Position numbers and translations under genes: made by a program. From Actinomycetota bacterium (GTDB lineage: Bacteria; Actinomycetota; Actinomycetes; Propionibacteriales; Nocardioidaceae), in contig WLIH01000037.1 of NCBI GenBank assembly GCA_009702305.1, positions 1 to 10,744 on the forward strand: 10,744 bases of DNA. Direction: 5' to 3'. Under the pieces are notes generated by a model. That model was given only the letters and a program-made list of their open reading frames with translations, was not told the DNA's origin and did not search any database. Positions 7,601-10,744 of this stretch are shown piece by piece. Numbering within the stretch: the stretch's first letter is position 1; every line of letters starts with the position of its first letter.

Positions 7601-8047
7601 CTCCGTGGCCGCCACGAGGGCGTCCACGTCGGTGCCCGGCTCGACCGACGCCAGGGTCGGCACCCCGGCCGCCTTGGCCGCCGCGATCGCGCGGGCCTTG
7701 TTGCCGGTCAGCTCGAGCACGTCCGAGGTCGGGCCGACGAACGTGATCCCGGCGTTGGCGCACGCCTCGGCGAGGGCGGGGTTCTCGGAGAGGAACCCGT
7801 AGCCCGGATAGACCGCGTCGGCGCCGGCGCGCACCGCGACCGCGACGATCGCCTCGGGGTCCAGGTAGGCCCGCACCGGGTGGCCGCGCTCGCCGATCTC
7901 GTAGGCCTCGTCGGCCTTGAGCCGGTGCTCGGACCACCGGTCCTCGTAGGGGAAGACCGCGACCGTGCGCGCCCCGACCTCGTACGCCGCCCGAAACGCC
8001 CGCACCGCGATCTCGCCGCGGTTGGCCACCAGCACCTTGGAGAACAT
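4652..8047 (-). CDS. pyc: Pyruvate carboxylase (single-chain, biotin-dependent)
   Basis: 1131 residues, the usual length for single-chain bacterial pyruvate carboxylase. It makes oxaloacetate from pyruvate, bicarbonate and ATP in the cytoplasm, refilling the TCA cycle and feeding gluconeogenesis. Domains in order: biotin carboxylase (about 1-455), with the glycine-rich ATP loop VAGGGGRGMR (163-172), RDCSVQRRHQKVVEIAPAP (230-248) and EMNPRIQVEH (291-300); carboxyltransferase (about 530-800), with DTTFRDAHQSLLATR (532-546), Asp537 and His736/His738 of LHTHDT as metal ligands, and CIKDMAGLL with Lys707 as the carboxylated lysine; the PYC/OADA allosteric-linker region (about 830-1020); and the biotin carrier domain, with EAMKMEA carrying the biotinylated Lys1097 (codon 4757-4759). 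All key residues are present, so it should be active. It lies alone on its strand, divergent from the SGNH genes by 121 bp. No Shine-Dalgarno precedes ATG 8047; see the leaderless promoter. Confidence 0.97.
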   Translation of the reverse strand: MFSKVLVANRGEIAVRAFRAAYEVGARTVAVFPYEDRWSEHRLKADEAYEIGERGHPVRAYLDPEAIVAVAVRAGADAVYPGYGFLSENPALAEACANAGITFVGPTSDVLELTGNKARAIAAAKAAGVPTLASVEPGTDVDALVAATEADGGMPYPLFVKAVAGGGGRGMRRVDDPKDLREAVEICMREGEGAFGDPTVFIEQAVVDPRHIEVQILADGYGNVIHLFERDCSVQRRHQKVVEIAPAPNLDPEIRERMCADAVRFAQEIGYRNAGTVEFLLDPHGNYVFIEMNPRIQVEHTVTEEVTDVDLVQSQLRIASGESLADLGLSQDTIRLRGAALQCRITTEDPANNFRPDTGIITTYRSPGGGGVRLDGGTTYTGAEISAHFDSMLAKLTCRGRTFELAVEKAKRAIAEFRIRGVSTNIAFLQAVLADPDFASGHITTSFIETHPHLMNARGPGDRGTKLLTYLADITVNQPHGPAPVTVDPITKLPPTNLEVPAPDGSRQLLLQVGPEEFARRLREQTRVAVTDTTFRDAHQSLLATRVRTRDLLAVAPHVARTTPELWSLEAWGGATYDVALRFLTEDPWDRLAALRQAVPNICLQMLLRGRNTVGYTPYPTDVTVAFVEEAAATGLDVFRIFDALNDVEQMRPAIEAVRATGTTVAEVALCYTGDLSSPGEKLYTLDYYLKLAERIVEAGAHVLCIKDMAGLLRAPAARTLVTALRSNFDLPVHLHTHDTPGGQLATLLAAIESGVDAVDAATASMAGTTSQPPISALVSATDHSERETGLDLGAINALEPYWEATRRVYAPFESGLPAPTGRVYRHEIPGGQLSNLRQQAIALGLGEKFEQVEDMYAAANDILGNVVKVTPSSKVVGDLALALVGIGADPAEFAADPAKFDIPDSVIGFLNGELGDPPGGWPEPFRTKALEGRTFKPAAADLTAEQLAALDAGQTSRRRTLNELLFPGPTQAFTEARATWGDVSVLPTLDYLYGLRHGDEHEVQLDEGKTLILGLQSISEPDERGYRTVMALINGQMRPIPVRDKSIASDVAAAEKADASKPGHVAAPFQGAVTIAVAEGDVVAAGDTVATIEAMKMEASITAPIAGTVARLALAHTQAVEGGDLVLVLE

Positions 8048-8053
8048 GTGCGG

Positions 8054-8059
8054 AGGTTA
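8054..8059 (-). promoter_or_regulatory. Candidate -10 box for leaderless pyc mRNA
   Basis: On the minus strand TAACCT is followed by exactly six bases (CCGCAC) and then the pyc ATG. A TANNNT box with a 6-nt gap places transcription start on the A of the ATG, the standard geometry of leaderless actinobacterial genes. The upstream region has no purine-rich ribosome site, which fits. A clear -35 box was not seen. Inferred from geometry only. Confidence 0.5.
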
Positions 8060-8168
8060 CCGAGCCCCGTGTTGCGACGGTGTGTCTGTCCAGGACCGCT
8101 GCGAGGCCCTTGACCCTGCCGACGCAGCAGGTCCGTGACCCAGGCTCAGGGCGGTCGTTGTTGCACTC

Positions 8169-9209
8169 GTGGGGGAGGCGGAGGAGACCAAGAGCACGCG
8201 CTCCGGGATCCGCAGGATGGTGCTCGGCCTGCTGATCCTCGTGGTCGTCGGTGGCCTCGTGGTGGCCGGGGTGGTCGTGCGTCGCGAGCTGTTCGACGTC
8301 GATCTCACCGAGGTGCTGCCACCGGTCGACGTCCCGGCCCCCAGTGAGCCGGCCGCACCGAAGCAGGTCAGCGACCCGCAGGCGCCGCTGGAGGAGTCCG
8401 CCCTGCGCGGCCGGATCGACTACGTCGCCCTCGGAGACTCCTACGCTGCCGGCCCGGGGCTGGCGACCCAGCGCGACGACCCCGCCAGCTGCGCGCGCTC
8501 GACCGCGAACTACCCCGCCGTCCTGGCGGCGTCGCTCGGGGTCGCGACCTACCGCGACGCGTCCTGCACCGGCGCGCGCACCGCGGACGTGCTGGGCCGG
8601 CAGATCCGGCCGACCGGCGGCCCGGTCCGGCCGCAGGCCTCGGCGCTGGGTCGCGGCACCGACCTCGTGACCCTCACCCTGGGGGCCAACGACGATGGCG
8701 TCTCGGGCGACCTGCTCGGCGGCCGGTGCCCCGAGCTCGCCTCCCAGGACCCGTCGGGCAGCCCGTGCCGCGACTCCTACCTGTCCGACGGACGGGACGA
8801 GCTGATGACGCGCGTGCTGCTGCTACGCCCGCGTCTGGTCGATGTGGTCCGCACCATCCGCGCCACAGCACCTCGGGCCGCGGTCGTGCTGGTCGGATAC
8901 CTCGACCTCTTCCCGCCCGACGACGGATGCGCAGAGGTGCCGTTCGCCGCAGGCGACCTCACGTGGGGAGCCTCCCTGGTGGCGGCGATCGACGCGACCC
9001 TGCTGTCCGTCGCTCGGAGCGAAGGCGTCCGCTTCGTCGACGTCCGCGCCGCCGGCGCAGGCCACGATGCCTGCTCGGCCGACCCGTGGGTCAACGGCGC
9101 GACGTCGGTGGTCGGCGCCGGCTGGGCCTACCACCCCACCCGCGACGGCATGGAGGGCGTGGCCCGCGCCGTCCTCGCCCAGCTCACCGGTGCGCCTCCC
9201 GGATCGTGA
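8169..9209 (+). CDS. Membrane-anchored SGNH/GDSL hydrolase, first of a tandem pair
   Basis: 346 residues from GTG 8169. An in-frame ATG at 8218 would begin just before the membrane helix, but GTG keeps the basic N-terminus; neither has a good ribosome site, so the start is uncertain. Residues 17-38 form one hydrophobic helix with no clear cleavage site, and a Pro-rich linker (50-80) follows, so the enzyme is probably tethered outside the membrane. SGNH blocks: VALGDSYAAG with nucleophile Ser91, SCTGAR with Gly135, LGAND with Asn174, and AYHPTRDGM with His322. Six cysteines (108, 133, 187, 200, 254, 302) sit at positions that match those of the downstream paralog, consistent with three disulfides as in Streptomyces-type extracellular esterases. 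The family hydrolyses esters of lipids, acyl groups or acetylated sugars; the substrate is not predictable. It is divergent from pyc and 151 bp upstream of its paralog. Confidence 0.9.
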   Translation: MGEAEETKSTRSGIRRMVLGLLILVVVGGLVVAGVVVRRELFDVDLTEVLPPVDVPAPSEPAAPKQVSDPQAPLEESALRGRIDYVALGDSYAAGPGLATQRDDPASCARSTANYPAVLAASLGVATYRDASCTGARTADVLGRQIRPTGGPVRPQASALGRGTDLVTLTLGANDDGVSGDLLGGRCPELASQDPSGSPCRDSYLSDGRDELMTRVLLLRPRLVDVVRTIRATAPRAAVVLVGYLDLFPPDDGCAEVPFAAGDLTWGASLVAAIDATLLSVARSEGVRFVDVRAAGAGHDACSADPWVNGATSVVGAGWAYHPTRDGMEGVARAVLAQLTGAPPGS

Positions 9210-9340
9210 CCACCTCTGGTCATCTAGACATGACCAACCGCACAGCTCGCGAGGCATAGCCAGACGCAGAGCCGGCCGTTGAGCGGGCGTCGGACAACCC
9301 GACGACCCGCTCGCGCGACCTGTCATCCAGAGGTCGTCAC
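9206..9340. repeat. Near-perfect inverted repeat spanning the SGNH intergenic gap
   Basis: GTGACCACCTCTGG (9206-9219) is matched at 13 of 14 positions by the reverse complement of CCAGAGGTCGTCAC (9327-9340). The copies lie near the two ends of the 151-bp gap between the tandem SGNH genes; the right copy ends 7 bases before the AGGAG ribosome site of the second gene. Pairing between them in a read-through transcript could place the intergenic RNA in a large loop. No small gene is seen inside the gap, and function is unknown. Confidence 0.4.
9207..9236. repeat. Cluster of three alternating TGACCA half-sites after the first SGNH gene
   Basis: TGACCA (9207-9212), CCTC, TGGTCAT (9217-9223), CTAGAC, ATGACCA (9230-9236): three copies of the same 6-7 bp element in alternating orientation. 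The first copy contains the stop codon of the first SGNH gene. Either adjacent pair could form a hairpin, so it may act as a terminator or as a switch with two exclusive stems. It may also be a binding site for a dimeric regulator of the downstream gene. The spacer holds a TCTAGA. No T-tract follows. Confidence 0.5.
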
Positions 9341-9347
9341 CGTCACC

Positions 9348-9352
9348 AGGAG
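9348..9352 (+). promoter_or_regulatory. Ribosome binding site fixing GTG start of second SGNH gene
   Basis: AGGAG lies eight bases before GTG 9361. It is one of the few clear Shine-Dalgarno sequences in this window and supports the GTG start, so that the Arg-rich N-terminus belongs to the protein. Confidence 0.7.
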
Positions 9353-9360
9353 TTTGAGCC

Positions 9361-10392
9361 GTGACTGCCACCCGTCGTTCACGAACCAGGCGTTGGCGTC
9401 GGAAGGCTCGTCGCGCGCTCACCGGCGGCAACCTGGCGGTCGCGGCCGCGGTGGTGGCCGCCGGTCTCGCTGTCGTCGCGGTCGTCACTCCTGCGTCGAC
9501 CCCGTCGGCCCAGGCGGGCCAGCAGCTCGAGGCGACGAAGGACCTGGAGGCGGGCCGGACCGATCGTGCCGGTCGCTCCGCATCCGTCAGCGCCCGCCCG
9601 GACACCGCCGATCGTCCGATCTATGTCGCGCTCGGCGACTCGTTCGCCGCCGGGCCAGGGATCCCGGATCGGCGAGGCGTGCCGGCCGGTCCCTTCGCAG
9701 GCCCGTGCGAGCGCTCCAGCGACAACTACCCGCACCTCCTGGCACGGCGACTCCACCTCGACCTGACCGACGTGTCGTGCACCGGGGCACGGGCGATCGA
9801 CCTGATCCAGGAGTCCACGCCGTCGGGTGCCCATGTCCCGCCCCAGCTGGACGCGGTCGGACCGGACACGGATCTGATCACGGTCAGCCTCGGCGGCAAC
9901 GATCCGGAGTACCTGAACCGGCTGTTCCGCTCGTGCGTGGCGATCGCTGTGAGCGATCCGCTCGGTGCTCCGTGTCGATCGCGATTCGGCGCGCTGGTCG
10001 CCCAGACGGCGGCTGTCCAGCTCAGCCGGCTCCGTCCGACCCTGGTCGCTGCCTACCGTGAGATCCAGCGACGTGCCCCGGGGGCGCGGATCGTCGTGGT
10101 CGGCTACGCCCCCTACTTCGACGGCGAGGACCGGTGCTCGGCCCGGATCCCCTTGGCGACCGGCGACTTCGCGTTCGTCGCCGAGCAGTACGCCCGCGTC
10201 ATCACCGAGGTCCGGTTGGCAGCGACCGATGCCGGGGTGGACTTCGTCGATCCCGCTGCGTTGCTCGGAGCCCACGACATCTGCTCGGCCGACCCGTGGG
10301 TCAACGGTCGAGCGGGCTACGGCGCTGAGCCCTACCACCCGTTCGCCACGGCGCACGAGGCGATCGCCCGACTGGTCGCCGCGACCCTCTGA
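9361..10392 (+). CDS. Exported or anchored SGNH/GDSL hydrolase, second of a tandem pair
   Basis: 343 residues from GTG 9361, with AGGAG upstream. The N-terminus is very Arg-rich (residues 5-18), then hydrophobic at 24-43, then SAQA at 49-52, a possible signal peptidase I site; without cleavage it would be a signal anchor. SGNH blocks: VALGDSFAAG with Ser94, SCTGAR with Gly142, LGGND with Asn180, PYHPFATAH with His326. Six cysteines (116, 140, 192, 205, 259, 308) match those of the upstream paralog. HDxCSADPWVNG is conserved in both proteins, and a 27-bp stretch there (9071-9097 and 10281-10307) is identical at the DNA level although the rest has diverged. The predicted role is extracytoplasmic ester hydrolysis; substrate unknown. 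The 151-bp gap with its own inverted repeats means it may be transcribed separately. Its stop is followed 25 bp later by the hairpin repeats. Confidence 0.9.
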   Translation: MTATRRSRTRRWRRKARRALTGGNLAVAAAVVAAGLAVVAVVTPASTPSAQAGQQLEATKDLEAGRTDRAGRSASVSARPDTADRPIYVALGDSFAAGPGIPDRRGVPAGPFAGPCERSSDNYPHLLARRLHLDLTDVSCTGARAIDLIQESTPSGAHVPPQLDAVGPDTDLITVSLGGNDPEYLNRLFRSCVAIAVSDPLGAPCRSRFGALVAQTAAVQLSRLRPTLVAAYREIQRRAPGARIVVVGYAPYFDGEDRCSARIPLATGDFAFVAEQYARVITEVRLAATDAGVDFVDPAALLGAHDICSADPWVNGRAGYGAEPYHPFATAHEAIARLVAATL

Positions 10393-10438
10393 ACGCCGAC
10401 GGCCCGGCCGCCGCGTGGGTGACCTCGTGGCCGAGCGG

Positions 10439-10531
10439 GGTCTCGATACACCGCCTCGCTGGCGCTCGGCGGCACTCGACCAACGAGACAACTCGTTGGT
10501 CGAGTAGGCGCGCCAGCGCCGTATCGAGACC
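10439..10531. repeat. Hairpin of repeat unit 1
   Basis: Outer stem GGTCTCGATAC (10439-10449) pairs with 10521-10531. A middle stem GCTGGCGC (10458-10465) pairs with 10510-10517. A perfect 14-bp inner stem ACTCGACCAACGAG (10474-10487) pairs with 10492-10505 around an ACAA loop. In total about 33 paired positions, which could form a stable RNA hairpin or a DNA cruciform. Confidence 0.85.
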
Positions 10532-10553
10532 TGGTGACCTCGTGGCCGAGCGG

Positions 10554-10624
10554 GGTCTCGATACACCGCCTCGCTGGCGCGCCTTTCGTTGGTCGAGTAG
10601 GCGCGCTAGCGCCGTATCGAGACC
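10554..10624. repeat. Hairpin of repeat unit 2 (short variant)
   Basis: The outer stem is unchanged (10554-10564 with 10614-10624), but the 14-bp inner stem is lost: 27 nt of the long unit are replaced by GCCTT (10581-10585). The new sequence instead extends the middle stem to 12 positions: GCTGGCGCGCCT (10573-10584) faces AGGCGCGCTAGC (10599-10610), with a single G-T opposition at 10576/10607. Confidence 0.8.
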
Positions 10625-10646
10625 TGGTGACCTCGTGGCCGAGCGG

Positions 10647-10739
10647 GGTCTCGATACACCGCCTCGCTGGCGCTCGGCGGCACTCGACCAACGAGACAAC
10701 TCGTTGGTCGAGTAGGCGCGCCAGCGCCGTATCGAGACC
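10647..10739. repeat. Hairpin of repeat unit 3
   Basis: Identical to unit 1: outer stem 10647-10657 with 10729-10739, inner 14-bp stem 10682-10695 with 10700-10713. The next unit begins at 10741 and leaves the window. Confidence 0.85.
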
Positions 10740-10744
10740 TGGTG

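Larger units (their letters stand above)
10418..10744. repeat. Tandem array of long palindromic repeats (3 units plus start of a fourth)
   Basis: Units at 10418-10532, 10533-10625 and 10626-10740, then the first four bases of another. Units 1 and 3 (115 bp) are identical; unit 2 is 93 bp. Each has a leader beginning GGTGACCTCGTGGCCGAGCG and then a long hairpin bounded by GGTCTCGATAC and GTATCGAGACC. Such GGTCTCGATAC / CTCGACCA palindromes are, as far as I know, common in intergenic regions of Nocardioidaceae and related actinobacteria. The array has no protein-coding sense and follows the stop of the second SGNH gene, where it may end transcription, protect mRNA 3' ends, or be a selfish REP-like element. 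Confidence 0.9.

Noticed and set aside
5567..8113. Very long plus-strand open frame (848 codons) antisense to pyc
   Set aside because: It is a GC-rich shadow of the pyc frame: composition is dominated by Arg, Gly, Val and Asp with no recognisable domain, while pyc on the other strand is complete with all catalytic motifs.
8110..8115. TTGACC as a -35 box for the first SGNH gene
   Set aside because: No TANNNT-type -10 box is present at 16-18 bp spacing downstream.
8823..9605. Minus-strand open frame across the SGNH intergenic gap
   Set aside because: It overlaps both SGNH genes out of frame and has no recognisable motif; Arg/Ala-rich shadow.
10301..10699. Open frames within the palindromic repeats on both strands
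   Set aside because: The predicted peptides simply repeat with the DNA repeat units; the sequence is symmetric and structural, so coding is not supported.
10418..10744. Possible CRISPR array
   Set aside because: Units are adjacent and near identical along their whole length with no unique spacers, and they carry long internal palindromes; no cas genes are in the window.

Overview
This is a GC-rich window with GTG as well as ATG starts. Its dense coding and secreted or anchored envelope proteins fit a high-GC actinobacterium. The gene families and the palindromic repeat bearing GGTCTCGATAC and CTCGACCAAC point to the Nocardioidaceae (Nocardioides-like); that placement is inference, not proof.

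Layout, left to right. (1) Positions 1-357 hold the 3' end of a gene for an LVIVD/beta-propeller-type surface protein. (2) Positions 388-2865 hold two tandem paralogous secreted SpoIID/LytB-domain proteins. A perfect 18-bp palindrome lies between them. (3) Positions 2840-4636 hold a divergent pair: a BenE-family benzoate/H+ symporter on the minus strand and an XRE-cupin regulator on the plus strand. They share a 49-bp gap that carries a strong dyad operator with candidate -10 boxes on both flanks. (4) Positions 4652-8047, minus strand, encode a full-length biotin-dependent pyruvate carboxylase, probably translated from a leaderless mRNA. (5) Positions 8169-10392 hold two tandem SGNH/GDSL hydrolases, each with an N-terminal membrane anchor or signal and six conserved cysteines. 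(6) Positions 10418-10744 hold a tandem array of long hairpin repeats that runs off the window.

How the parts work together. The LVIVD and SpoIID genes look like a co-oriented envelope cluster. The symporter and regulator form a self-contained import module, probably controlled by the regulator through the shared operator. Pyruvate carboxylase is housekeeping anaplerosis and converges on the regulator gene, with a hairpin formed by the two stop codons. The SGNH pair is a second tandem duplication of extracytoplasmic enzymes. No mobile element, RNA gene or CRISPR array was seen.

I do not see a clear new multi-gene system. The most noteworthy signals are the permuted motif order of the SpoIID proteins, the symmetric operator/-10 arrangement between symporter and regulator, the palindrome between the SpoIID genes, and the hairpin repeats in which the middle unit has changed sequence but kept its ability to fold.
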